Of a stretch of 64,000 nucleotides of DNA, positions 17,385 through 25,392 are shown in pieces. Numbering within the stretch: position 1 is the stretch's first letter; each line of letters starts with the position of its first letter. The notes below the pieces were generated by a model. It saw only the letters and a list, made by a program, of their open reading frames with translations. It ran no database searches and was not told the origin of the DNA. Location of the stretch: positions 930,001-994,000 of the forward strand of contig NZ_CP108569.1 in NCBI RefSeq assembly GCF_036010505.1, in the 5' to 3' direction. Made by a program: the position numbers and the translations under genes. This stretch comes from Streptomyces sp. NBC_01197. GTDB lineage: Bacteria > Actinomycetota > Actinomycetes > Streptomycetales > Streptomycetaceae.

Positions 17385-19487
17385 TCACCTTCGGCGTTTG
17401 TGCCCCTTGCCCATCCCCTCGTGGCCACTCCTCCGGTGGATGCGGCCGACCCGGGCGGCGGGCCCCCGGGCGGCACGGTCCGCTACCTCCTTCAGGTCTT
17501 CCATTCCTGCCCGGTCCGGGTGGCCGGAGGCGAGGGCCGGCCTCAGGATCTCCTGGGTGTCTCCACCCTGGCCTGCGAGCATCTCCAGGACACCGTCCTG
17601 CCCCGCCGTCTCCACGAGCTGAAGGAGGCTTTCGGCGAGCATGAGGAGGCTTTCAGGCTCGGTGAGATCGCCGGCGTCCAGGACCCGGCGGCGTACCAGA
17701 ACACTGATCGCGGTCGGCCCGAGCAGCGGGTCGCCCCGCAGGGCGCGGGCCACACGCTCGCCGTCGGGGTGGGCGTCGGTGAGCACCTCCAGCATGGCTT
17801 CGGCGCGGGTACGGAAGGGGCAGAAGCGCAGGGCGTCGGTGAGCTGTTCCAGGGCGGCGGCCCGGTCCGGCCGGGCTGAGGTCCAGGCGGTGAGTTCGGT
17901 ACGGGCCGATTCCGGGTCGTAGTGGTCGGCGAGGACGCCGAGGAGGCCGGCGGCCGGGGCGTGGGTGAGTTCACCGATGAGCGGGGCGTCGCGTCCTTCG
18001 GCCAGCAGCCGACGCCGTACGGAGTCGTGGCCGAGGGCGGTGAGGCGGATCAACTCGACGGGCCCGTCGGTGATTTCATCTCGGGATGCGTCGGCGGAGG
18101 CCCCCGCGCCGGCAGGGCCGCCGAGCGAGCCGAAGAGTTCGGCCAGTTCGGGCGGCATCCCGGCGGGCGGTTCCAGAACCTCGCCAAGCGGCGCTTCGAG
18201 GAAGACCGGCTCGGCCATCCCCTGGAAGCGCTCGACCGCGCCCAGGCCTTCGAGGGCGTCGAGCATGTGGCGCAGGTCACGGTCAATGGTTTCGAGCAGC
18301 GTGTCGTGCCCCTCGCCGTAGACACCACGGACCGTATCCCGCAGCCGGGGCCAGGGCATCGGGTACGGGAGGCCGTAAAGGGTGTTGAGGACGTCGGGCA
18401 CCACCTGTCCGAAGCCAGTGGCGAGCGGGGAAGGGAGGTGCCATCCGCTGCCCGGCGCGACCAGCGGAGCCCGGAGATCGGTGAAGGTGTCGAAAGTGCG
18501 ACGCCAGAGGGCGAGCGGGTCGTTGACGAGGGCCCGCGCCTTGGCGACGGCGTACATCCGGCCCTCGGCGATCCGTACGGTCCCGGCCTTCTTCGCCCAC
18601 TCGACGGTGCGGCCGAGTTCCGGCAGTTGGGCCGAGGAGCGGACGCCGTCGCAGCTGTCGCCGGTGTTCAGTGCGGCGACGAGTGACCGGGCGTCCGCGA
18701 TCCGCAGGTTGCCGGTCGCCGTGACCGGCCTGCCTTCGCTGCCCGCCCAGTCGGTGATGCCGCGCAGCCGGGCCAGAAGCGGGGACTGCGCGGCGAGGGA
18801 GCGCAGTTCGTCCTCGGCGGGCAGGGCGACGGGGAGCTGCGGCTCGGCGCGCTGTTCGGTGGCGGGGCCGTGCGTGTCGCGGGCCATGACCTGGTCCAGC
18901 AGTTCCTCGTCGTAGGTGACTTCGCCGCGCTGGGCCCGTTCGACGAAGTCGTGGAGTGCCTGTTGGTCGTGTACGTCGGTGCCCTGCTCGGCGGCGGTGG
19001 TGAGCCAGAACTTGGCCAGGCCCCAGCGGGTCCGGTCGGCCATCGCGGGCCGGTATCGGGGGATGGCCGCGTCGATGGCCGCGAGGTTTTCGGCGAGAGG
19101 GGCGCCGCGTGGGTCGGCGAGCCGCACGGTGTCGAGGTACCGCAGCAGGAGAGCGAGGGTGCCTGGCATATCTCCTGGCTCGTCGCCCGGCAGCAGGGAG
19201 ACCGTCCTGGGCGACCACTCCAGCAGGAATTCCCCGACGTGCCGGGGCTCCCACAGACCGAGGCGTCCGTCGGGGGTGCCCCGGAAGCGGTAGTCGAGTG
19301 CGGACTCGACGCCGAAGCTGTCCATCCGCTCACCGTGCTCGTCCGCCCACCGTCCCATCCGGTGGATCAGGAGCCCGCACGCCGCCTCGAACTCGGTCAT
19401 CTCCTCGGGCGCGAAATAGAGGCGCACCACAGCGCTCCTGCCTGTCCTGCGATCGTCTTCGCGGAGCACGATACGGGAGGGCGCCAT
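17385..19487 (-). CDS. Large uncharacterised protein
   Basis: A 700-residue soluble protein that I do not recognise. Coding potential is strong throughout. The N-terminus (SRIVLREDDRRTGRSAVVRL) leads into an acidic, helix-rich body without transmembrane segments or signal peptide. The middle contains TVRIAEGRMYAVAKARALV and a run of Pro/Trp-rich segments; the last third is composed of short alpha-helical repeat-like stretches. The extreme C-terminus is strongly basic (GMGKGHKRRR), which might contact nucleic acid or membrane. The ATG at 19487 has GGAAAGG directly upstream; a GTG at 19511 is the alternative. Confidence 0.7.
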   Translation of the reverse strand: MAPSRIVLREDDRRTGRSAVVRLYFAPEEMTEFEAACGLLIHRMGRWADEHGERMDSFGVESALDYRFRGTPDGRLGLWEPRHVGEFLLEWSPRTVSLLPGDEPGDMPGTLALLLRYLDTVRLADPRGAPLAENLAAIDAAIPRYRPAMADRTRWGLAKFWLTTAAEQGTDVHDQQALHDFVERAQRGEVTYDEELLDQVMARDTHGPATEQRAEPQLPVALPAEDELRSLAAQSPLLARLRGITDWAGSEGRPVTATGNLRIADARSLVAALNTGDSCDGVRSSAQLPELGRTVEWAKKAGTVRIAEGRMYAVAKARALVNDPLALWRRTFDTFTDLRAPLVAPGSGWHLPSPLATGFGQVVPDVLNTLYGLPYPMPWPRLRDTVRGVYGEGHDTLLETIDRDLRHMLDALEGLGAVERFQGMAEPVFLEAPLGEVLEPPAGMPPELAELFGSLGGPAGAGASADASRDEITDGPVELIRLTALGHDSVRRRLLAEGRDAPLIGELTHAPAAGLLGVLADHYDPESARTELTAWTSARPDRAAALEQLTDALRFCPFRTRAEAMLEVLTDAHPDGERVARALRGDPLLGPTAISVLVRRRVLDAGDLTEPESLLMLAESLLQLVETAGQDGVLEMLAGQGGDTQEILRPALASGHPDRAGMEDLKEVADRAARGPAARVGRIHRRSGHEGMGKGHKRRR

Positions 19488-19562
19488 GCCTTTCCGGGCC
19501 GCATCGGCCACACCGCACCCGGGCCGTCGTCGGACTGCCGTCGTCCGGGTACCTGCCGGAGC

Positions 19563-20069
19563 TCAGCCCTCAGCCAGCCCCAGGAGACCGCGCATCCGGG
19601 CGTACTTGGCCGTGAGCCGGTCCCTGGTCGCCGCGTCCAGTACGGCCAGCCGCCGCGGGTCGGCGTTGTGCGCGATATCGGATTCCTTGATCAGCAGCGC
19701 GCCCGGAACCGCGAGGATCCGGGCCGCGTAGGCCTCCGGGCCCTCCCCCGCCCGCTTGGTCATGGCGAACACCATGTCCTTCACACCGCGCGGCAGCGGC
19801 GCCCCCTCCAGCCAGGCCGCGCTCAGCGCACCGTCCTCGACCGAGTCGTGCAGCCAGGCGGCGGCGATCTGCTCATCGGTGCCGCCGCGTACGGCGACTC
19901 CTTCGGCGACCGTCGCCAGATGTACGGTGTAGGGCTGCCCCGCCTTGTCGGCCTGCCCGGCATGCACCCGGCGTGCGAGCGCCTCGACCTCGGGCAGGCT
20001 CAAGCGACCGTCCGGCTTTCCGCTGTGTGCCGCTCCGGCCGGCTGTCCGGTCTTCTCCCAGTTCACCAT
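19563..20069 (-). CDS. HD-domain protein (RelA/SpoT-hydrolase-like)
   Basis: A 168-residue HD-superfamily metal-dependent phosphohydrolase. The metal-binding signature is visible as YTVHLATVAE, AAWLHDSVED and IKESDIAHNADP, close to the hydrolase half of (p)ppGpp synthetases/hydrolases. Length and order fit a small stand-alone hydrolase; activity on (p)ppGpp is an inference. It is transcribed away from the two-component system starting at 20141. Confidence 0.8.
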   Translation of the reverse strand: MVNWEKTGQPAGAAHSGKPDGRLSLPEVEALARRVHAGQADKAGQPYTVHLATVAEGVAVRGGTDEQIAAAWLHDSVEDGALSAAWLEGAPLPRGVKDMVFAMTKRAGEGPEAYAARILAVPGALLIKESDIAHNADPRRLAVLDAATRDRLTAKYARMRGLLGLAEG

Positions 20070-20127
20070 GTGCCTTCATGGTAGGCGCCGCCCCGCCGCC
20101 CGACGGGGGCGGTTTTCCGAACTCATC

Positions 20128-20133
20128 TACGAT
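20128..20133 (+). promoter_or_regulatory. Putative -10 box for a leaderless response-regulator mRNA
   Basis: TACGAT (TANNNT) ends 7 bases before the GTG start at 20141, so transcription would begin at or next to the start codon. No ribosome-binding site is present in the interval, which agrees with a leaderless transcript. Confidence 0.45.
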
Positions 20134-20140
20134 CAACAGC

Positions 20141-20866
20141 GTGTGCGCACATGTCATCGTCGCTGAAGACGACGAGAAACAGGCCGAACTGGTACGCCGT
20201 TATCTGGAACGCGAAGGCCACGCGGTCACGGTGGTGGGTGACGGCCTCGCGGCCCTGGAGGAGGTACGGCACGGAACACCGGACCTCCTGGTCCTGGATG
20301 TGATGATGCCGCGCGCCGACGGGCTGGACGTCGTACGGGTTCTGCGGGCCGAGTCAAGGGAGCTGCCGGTGCTCATGCTGACGGCCCGTACCACCGAGGA
20401 CGATCTGCTGCTCGGGCTCGATCTGGGCGCCGACGACTACATGACCAAGCCGTACAGCCCGCGGGAGCTGATGGCACGGGTCCGCACTCTGCTCCGCCGC
20501 TCGCAGCGGTCCGCGGTTCCGGCGCCCGCCGCCGATCCGCTTCTGTCGGTGGGCGCGCTGGTCGTCGATCCGGCGCGGCACTCGGTGTCGGTCGGCGGCC
20601 GCCCGGTCGACTGCACCCCGGGCGAGTTCCGGGTGCTGGCCGCGATGGCCGCCGAGCCCGACCGTGTCTTCACCCGGCAGCAACTGCTGGCCGAACTGCA
20701 CGGCTTCGACCGGTACATCAGCAACCGCACGGTCGACGTACATGTGATGAATCTGCGCAAGAAGATCGAGACGGCCCCACGCAGGCCCGCCCGGCTGCTC
20801 ACCGTGTTCGGCGTCGGCTACAAACTGACCGACCCGGCGAAGGGGGCCCAACTTGCGTCGCGGTAA
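20141..20866 (+). CDS. OmpR/PhoB-family response regulator
   Basis: A 241-residue DNA-binding response regulator. The receiver domain has the acidic pair EDD (~9-11), the phosphorylated Asp53 in LLVLDVMMPRADG and the conserved Lys in MTKPYSPREL. The C-terminal winged helix shows VDCTPGEFRVLAAM and YISNRTVDVHVMNLRKKIE. The GTG at 20141 gives the correct family N-terminus. The gene overlaps the downstream kinase gene by 14 bp. Targets are unknown. Confidence 0.92.
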   Translation: MCAHVIVAEDDEKQAELVRRYLEREGHAVTVVGDGLAALEEVRHGTPDLLVLDVMMPRADGLDVVRVLRAESRELPVLMLTARTTEDDLLLGLDLGADDYMTKPYSPRELMARVRTLLRRSQRSAVPAPAADPLLSVGALVVDPARHSVSVGGRPVDCTPGEFRVLAAMAAEPDRVFTRQQLLAELHGFDRYISNRTVDVHVMNLRKKIETAPRRPARLLTVFGVGYKLTDPAKGAQLASR

Positions 20867-22937
20867 GAGGCCCGGTAGCAATCGCGGCAGCGGGCGTGCG
20901 CCGCAGCCGGAGCGTGTCCGGCGGACGCGGCTGCCGCTGCGCAAGAGTCTGCTCGGCCGGCTGCTGGCTGTGTCGGCGCTGGTGGCAGCGTGTTCGGTGG
21001 TGGCGACCGCCTGGCTCGCCGCACAGACCACATCGGGTGCGATCAAGCAGGAGCAGGGCCAGAACCTCACCGCGGACACCCGCATCTACAACACCCTGCT
21101 CGGCTACGCGGCCGCGCATCCCCGGTGGGACGGCGTCGAGGCGACGGTACGCAAACTGGCCCGCCAGTCCGGCCGCCGCATCGCTCTGACCACCGAGAAC
21201 CACCAGCCCGTCGCCGACTCGGCGGCGGACCGGAAGCCGCCGCCGACGCTGCCCCCACAGGTGTCGGCGGTCGTCGACCCGCTCTCCCTGGACACCACGC
21301 TGGCGGCGCGGAGCTCCGCCAAGACCGGCACATCGGCCGACCGGATCGACCCACGGGCGGTCGGCCCGTTCCGGCTGCCCGCGTCGGAGCGCGTAACGCT
21401 GAAGCGCGCCGCCGACCACGCCGTGGCCTGCCTCAGCGGCCGCGGGATCGCGTCGGACGTGGTGGAGGGGCCGAGCGGCCGACCCCGTATCCAGCCGGTG
21501 GGCAACGACCCGGACCGCACTCTGGGTACGAGGTGCGAGACGGAGGCCCTGGACGCGCCCACGCCGACGGAGCGGAAGGCTCTCACCGCGCTCAACCACC
21601 TGGCGGACGCCTGTCTGGACCGCCAGCACCGCCCTGCGATACAGCTGAGCCTGAACCTCTCATGGAACGAGTCGGCCGCCGTGGCCGCGGTCCCCGAGCC
21701 GAAGGCGGCCGCGCGGCGATTTCCGGACCCCGGGCCCACTCCCGTACCGCCGACAGCCCGCAACAGCGACGACGACCGGGCCACCGCGTCCTGCGTCGGC
21801 ACCGCGCGCCGCGAACAGCTCAGCTCGTACGTCGCGTCGCCCGCCCTGCTGTTCATCGGCGACCAAGGCGGGGCCACGGTCCCCGGGTTCAACCTCTCCC
21901 CTGCCAACACCGCCCGTATCGCGGGTGTCGCGGCTCTCGTCCTCGCCCTCACCGTCGGCGCTTCGGTACTCGCGGGGGCCCGGCTGGTACGCCCGCTGCA
22001 CGCGCTCACCAATGCGGCGCAGCGGATGCGCGACGGCGGAAGTTCGGAGCCCGTCGAGGTCACGACGGACAACGAGATCGGGCGGCTGGCGGCCACGTTC
22101 AACGACATGTCGGCGCACCGCGCTCGCCTTGAGGAGCAGCGCAAGGCGATGGTGAGCGATGTCGCGCACGAACTGCGCACCCCGCTCAGCAACATCCGCG
22201 GCTGGCTGGAGGCCGCACAGGACGGCCTGGCCGAACCCGACCCGGCCTTTGTCTCCTCTCTCCTGGAGGAGGCGGTGCAGTTGCAGCACATCATCGACGA
22301 CCTCCAGGATCTGTCGGCCGCCGACGCGGGGGCGCTGCGGCTGCATGTGGAGCCGGTACGGATCCAGGACCTCCTGGGCCAGGTCGCGTCGGCCCACCAG
22401 GCCCGCGCGGAGACGGCGGGGGTGACCCTGACGGTGACCGGCGCGCCACCGGAGGCACCGGCGCTGGTCCTGGCGGCCGACCCGGTCCGGCTGCGGCAGG
22501 CGGTGGGCAACCTGGTCACCAACGCGGTACGCCACACACCGCCGGGCGGACAGGTCACGCTGCGGGTGCGGGGCGGTACGCCTGAACCGGGCGGAGGGCC
22601 GGCCACGGATGCGGCCCCCACGGAGGCTGTGGTGGAAGTGGCCGACACCGGTACCGGCATCCCGGCCGAGTATCTTCCGTACGTCTTCGACCGCTTCTGG
22701 CGCGCCGAGAAATCACGTAACCGCCGTACGGGCGGCAGCGGCCTCGGCCTGGCGATCGTCCGCAAACTGGCCGAGGCACACGGCGGCACCGCGAGTGCGG
22801 CGAGTACGGAGGGAGAAGGCTCGGTCTTCACCCTCAGGCTGCCCCTGGGCCGGCCGGAGACGACAACGGACAGGGACGGCGAGCCGGCCGGGAGAACACA
22901 GAGCACTGCGGCTGAAACATCGCCGCCCTCGCCCTGA
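20853..22937 (+). CDS. Sensor histidine kinase partner of the response regulator
   Basis: A 694-residue membrane histidine kinase. Transmembrane helices at ~32-58 and ~356-376 bracket a ~295-residue external sensor region of unfamiliar sequence containing several cysteines. A HAMP domain (~377-425), the H-box SDVAHELRTPLSNIRG (His439) and an ATPase domain (NLVTNAVRHTP, DTGTGIP, GGSGLGLAIV) follow. The TTG at 20853 has a GGGG ribosome site 7 bases upstream. Overlap with the regulator gene indicates coupled translation. Confidence 0.92.
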   Translation: MRRGKRPGSNRGSGRAPQPERVRRTRLPLRKSLLGRLLAVSALVAACSVVATAWLAAQTTSGAIKQEQGQNLTADTRIYNTLLGYAAAHPRWDGVEATVRKLARQSGRRIALTTENHQPVADSAADRKPPPTLPPQVSAVVDPLSLDTTLAARSSAKTGTSADRIDPRAVGPFRLPASERVTLKRAADHAVACLSGRGIASDVVEGPSGRPRIQPVGNDPDRTLGTRCETEALDAPTPTERKALTALNHLADACLDRQHRPAIQLSLNLSWNESAAVAAVPEPKAAARRFPDPGPTPVPPTARNSDDDRATASCVGTARREQLSSYVASPALLFIGDQGGATVPGFNLSPANTARIAGVAALVLALTVGASVLAGARLVRPLHALTNAAQRMRDGGSSEPVEVTTDNEIGRLAATFNDMSAHRARLEEQRKAMVSDVAHELRTPLSNIRGWLEAAQDGLAEPDPAFVSSLLEEAVQLQHIIDDLQDLSAADAGALRLHVEPVRIQDLLGQVASAHQARAETAGVTLTVTGAPPEAPALVLAADPVRLRQAVGNLVTNAVRHTPPGGQVTLRVRGGTPEPGGGPATDAAPTEAVVEVADTGTGIPAEYLPYVFDRFWRAEKSRNRRTGGSGLGLAIVRKLAEAHGGTASAASTEGEGSVFTLRLPLGRPETTTDRDGEPAGRTQSTAAETSPPSP

Positions 22938-23058
22938 TCCGATGACCACAGCGTCCTGACAGGTTCCTCATAACTGCTTGTCAGTCTGTCGCTGTGCCCG
23001 GCGCCTGCTGCGAACCGCAGCCAGGAATCACCAAGGCCGGCTGGAACTGGAGCTGTTC

Positions 23059-23544
23059 ATGTCCCCTCGTCTGTCCCTGCGTACCGCTGTGCTCGCCGCC
23101 GTGGCGGTCGGCACGGTGATCGTCCCGTCGACCGCCGCCTTCGCGTCCGACAGCCCCAAGCCCGTTGCCCCCAAGGCTGAGGCATCGGCACCGTCCGCCC
23201 ATGGCGCCGCCAAGGCCAAGGCGCCCACGGAGGCGGACTTCTCCGCCCGCCACGCCGCGGCCGCCAAGGCTGCGGCGACCAGGCGGCCGACGGCGGCCCC
23301 GGTAGGCGCCGTGGCCGCGGGCGACAAGCCCACCCCGGCGGCGGCGCGGGCCGCCGTGGCCAAGCGCATGCGCGCGAGGGCGGCGGCCGCCGCGCCGCAG
23401 GGCGCCGTCGCCGCAGGTGAGCGGCCCGCGGGGAACAGCAGCGACACCGCGGCCATCATCGGCTCGGCAGCGGGGGCCGCCCTCCTCTCGGGCGCGGGCA
23501 CCATCGTGCTGCGCCGCCGCTCCGCCGCACAGCGCAACGGCTGA
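23059..23544 (+). CDS. Secreted Ala/Lys-rich protein with C-terminal membrane anchor
   Basis: A 161-residue protein built like a cell-surface protein: signal peptide (~1-31, ending AAFASD), an Ala/Lys/Pro-rich spacer, a hydrophobic helix (~138-155) and an RRR tail. The spacer carries two similar units, PVGAVAAGDKP and PQGAVAAGERP. No LPxTG or LAxTG sorting motif is visible before the helix. The ATG at 23059 has TGGAG upstream. It sits just before a class F sortase gene, though a strong hairpin separates them, so it may be a substrate or merely a neighbour. Confidence 0.7.
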   Translation: MSPRLSLRTAVLAAVAVGTVIVPSTAAFASDSPKPVAPKAEASAPSAHGAAKAKAPTEADFSARHAAAAKAAATRRPTAAPVGAVAAGDKPTPAAARAAVAKRMRARAAAAAPQGAVAAGERPAGNSSDTAAIIGSAAGAALLSGAGTIVLRRRSAAQRNG

Positions 23545-23555
23545 CGCACCCCCAG

Positions 23556-23589
23556 CAGTGGCGCCGTCCATCACCGGGCGGCGCCACTG
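23556..23589 (+). terminator. Hairpin between the surface protein and sortase genes
   Basis: CAGTGGCGCC (23556-23565) pairs perfectly with GGCGCCACTG (23580-23589), 12 bases after the stop codon. Confidence 0.7.
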
Positions 23590-23671
23590 CCTGCGTCCCG
23601 CGCCCTCATCCCCCGTGTACTCGCCCAGCCCCGCACTGCTCTCCCGCAGCCCTGAACGTCCTGGAGCCCTC

Positions 23672-24325
23672 ATGTCCCGTACGCACCAGCCGATATGGCG
23701 ATCCGCCGCACTGTCCGCAGCAGCCGTCTGCCTCACCCTGACGGCGCTCACCGGTTGTTCGTCCGGCTCCTCGGACTCAGGGCACAAGTCCACCGGCGCG
23801 GCGAGCACCGAGTCGGGCTCCGACGCCGGCAAGAGCACCACAACCGGAGCCAAGACCGACGCCAAGACGGACGCGAAGCAGCCCGCACCCCCGGCGGAGG
23901 TGTCGATCCCGTCGATCGGGGTGACGAGTTCGCTGCTGCAGCTCGGCCTCAACGCGGACCGCACAGTCGAGGTCCCGCCGGCGGACAAGGGAATGACGGC
24001 GGGCTGGTACACGGGCAGCGCCACCCCCGGCGAACCGGGAGCCGCCGTCCTGATCGGCCACAACGACACCCGCTATGGCAGGGCCGTCTTCCACGACCTC
24101 AGGAAGATCCACAAAGGCGCGGACATCGCCGTCCGCAACACCCTGGGAAAGACAGCCCACTTCACGGTCACCAGTACGGAGAGCGTCAGCAAGAAGGCGT
24201 TCCCGACCGACAAGGTCTACGGCAAGACCACCGACCGCGCACTGCGCCTGATCACCTGCGACGGATCGTTCGACGCGCAGGGACACCCGGTGAACAACCT
24301 GATCGTCTTTGCCACGTTGCGCTGA
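23672..24325 (+). CDS. Class F sortase, lipoprotein type
   Basis: A 217-residue sortase-fold protein. The signal peptide ends in a lipobox (LTALTGC, Cys29), followed by a Ser/Thr/Lys-rich linker to ~70. The sortase domain contains IPSIGVTSSLLQLGL, the catalytic His130 in LIGHNDT and Cys196 in LRLITCDG. The arginine that completes the sortase triad is not obvious: the stretch after Cys196 reads GHPVNNLIVFA and has no Arg. The ATG at 23672 has GGAG 8 bases upstream. Confidence 0.85.
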   Translation: MSRTHQPIWRSAALSAAAVCLTLTALTGCSSGSSDSGHKSTGAASTESGSDAGKSTTTGAKTDAKTDAKQPAPPAEVSIPSIGVTSSLLQLGLNADRTVEVPPADKGMTAGWYTGSATPGEPGAAVLIGHNDTRYGRAVFHDLRKIHKGADIAVRNTLGKTAHFTVTSTESVSKKAFPTDKVYGKTTDRALRLITCDGSFDAQGHPVNNLIVFATLR

Positions 24326-24490
24326 CCGACAGGCCCCTCCCGGCCGTCGTTGCGCCGGGGAGCCAGGACCAGAAATCCCGGGCGTTTTATCTTCTCTATA
24401 CAAAGCGCCCAAACAGGAGCAAAATGGAACTTGCGCGGCTCAGCCCGTGCACACGCGGTCGGACTTGCAGCAGAGAAGGAGGCGAGTCGC

Positions 24491-25003
24491 ATGGCCGACG
24501 TCTCACACACAAGAGGCGATCTAGCAAGCCACCCCGACGTACCCGAAATGCGAGCCCGGTATGACCGGATGCTCGGCGGGCGCGATGTGGTGCTCGTGGA
24601 CGGGCCGGTGTTCCTGGTCGGCGTGTACTGCGCGGTGTCCGCATGGGTGATCCACTTTTCGAGCACCCAGTCGGCACTGACGACGCACAACCTCATCATG
24701 GGCATCGCGATCGCCCTGCTGGGCCTCGGATTCACGACCAGGCCGGAGCGTATGTACGGCCTCAGCTGGGCCATGGTCGTGATGGGCGCCTGGCTGATCG
24801 TTGCCCCGTGGATCGTGGGCAGCCACCCGGACAAGGGCATCATCTGGAGCAACGCGGTCATCGGAGGAGTCACCGCCCTGCTCGGGTTGGTGTGCACCGC
24901 CGTAGCGGCCAGGCGTAGTCGTACCGCCCACAACGCAGGCACCATGGGTTCCAGCGGAGCAAGCCGCCTCAGTCGCGCACGGCGACCCGACCGTGCCGAC
25001 TGA
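24491..25003 (+). CDS. SPW-repeat membrane protein
   Basis: A 170-residue membrane protein of the SPW-repeat family. After a polar N-terminus with PEMRARYDRMLGGRD, four transmembrane helices form two repeats; the second keeps the aromatic core GAWLIVAPWIVG. The C-terminal 25 residues are basic and polar. Its function is unknown. The ATG at 24491 is preceded by AAGGAGG. The gene is closed by a very long hairpin shared with the tRNA on the other strand. Confidence 0.85.
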   Translation: MADVSHTRGDLASHPDVPEMRARYDRMLGGRDVVLVDGPVFLVGVYCAVSAWVIHFSSTQSALTTHNLIMGIAIALLGLGFTTRPERMYGLSWAMVVMGAWLIVAPWIVGSHPDKGIIWSNAVIGGVTALLGLVCTAVAARRSRTAHNAGTMGSSGASRLSRARRPDRAD

Positions 25004-25037
25004 TGTGACGTCCAGCGAAAACAGGAAGAGACAGAAA

Positions 25038-25095
25038 AACGAAGAGACGGGTGGTGTGGACCGGACATCCGGTCCACACCACCCGTCTCTTCGTT
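25038..25095. terminator. Perfect 28-bp hairpin, bidirectional terminator
   Basis: A 28-bp arm (25038-25065, beginning AACGAAGAGACGGG) is followed by a 2-base gap and its exact reverse complement (25068-25095). It lies 34 bp after the SPW gene and 8 bp after the 3' end of the converging tRNA-Leu, so it probably ends both transcripts. Confidence 0.85.
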
Positions 25096-25103
25096 ACTCG
25101 AAG

Positions 25104-25188
25104 TGTCCGAGGGGGGACTTGAACCCCCACGCCCGATAAAGGGCACTAGCACCTCAAGCTAGCGCGTCTGCCATTCCGCCACCCGGAC
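25104..25188 (-). tRNA. tRNA-Leu (anticodon GAG)
   Basis: An 85-nt class II tRNA on the reverse strand. The acceptor stem GTCCGGG pairs with CTCGGAC, the anticodon loop is TTGAGGT between CTAGC and GCTAG, a variable arm (TGCCC...GGGCG) follows, and the T loop is GTTCAAGTC. The discriminator is A and the 3' CCA is not encoded. It reads CUC/CUU leucine codons. Confidence 0.95.
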
Positions 25189-25392
25189 AAGGTGTCTGTC
25201 GACCGCGTCGTTCTTCCCCGCGGCGACAAGGACAACAATACCAGGGGTTCGCGGTCGCCTTCACCTGCATTTGCCGTGGTCAGCGGCAGGCCCCACGCGG
25301 CGGTGGGCACTCTTCGGTGACACCTCACCACTCTTGACACCATGCGTTACGGGTTGCGCACTACCGGTGTCCGGGGAGGATTCCCAGGGCTG

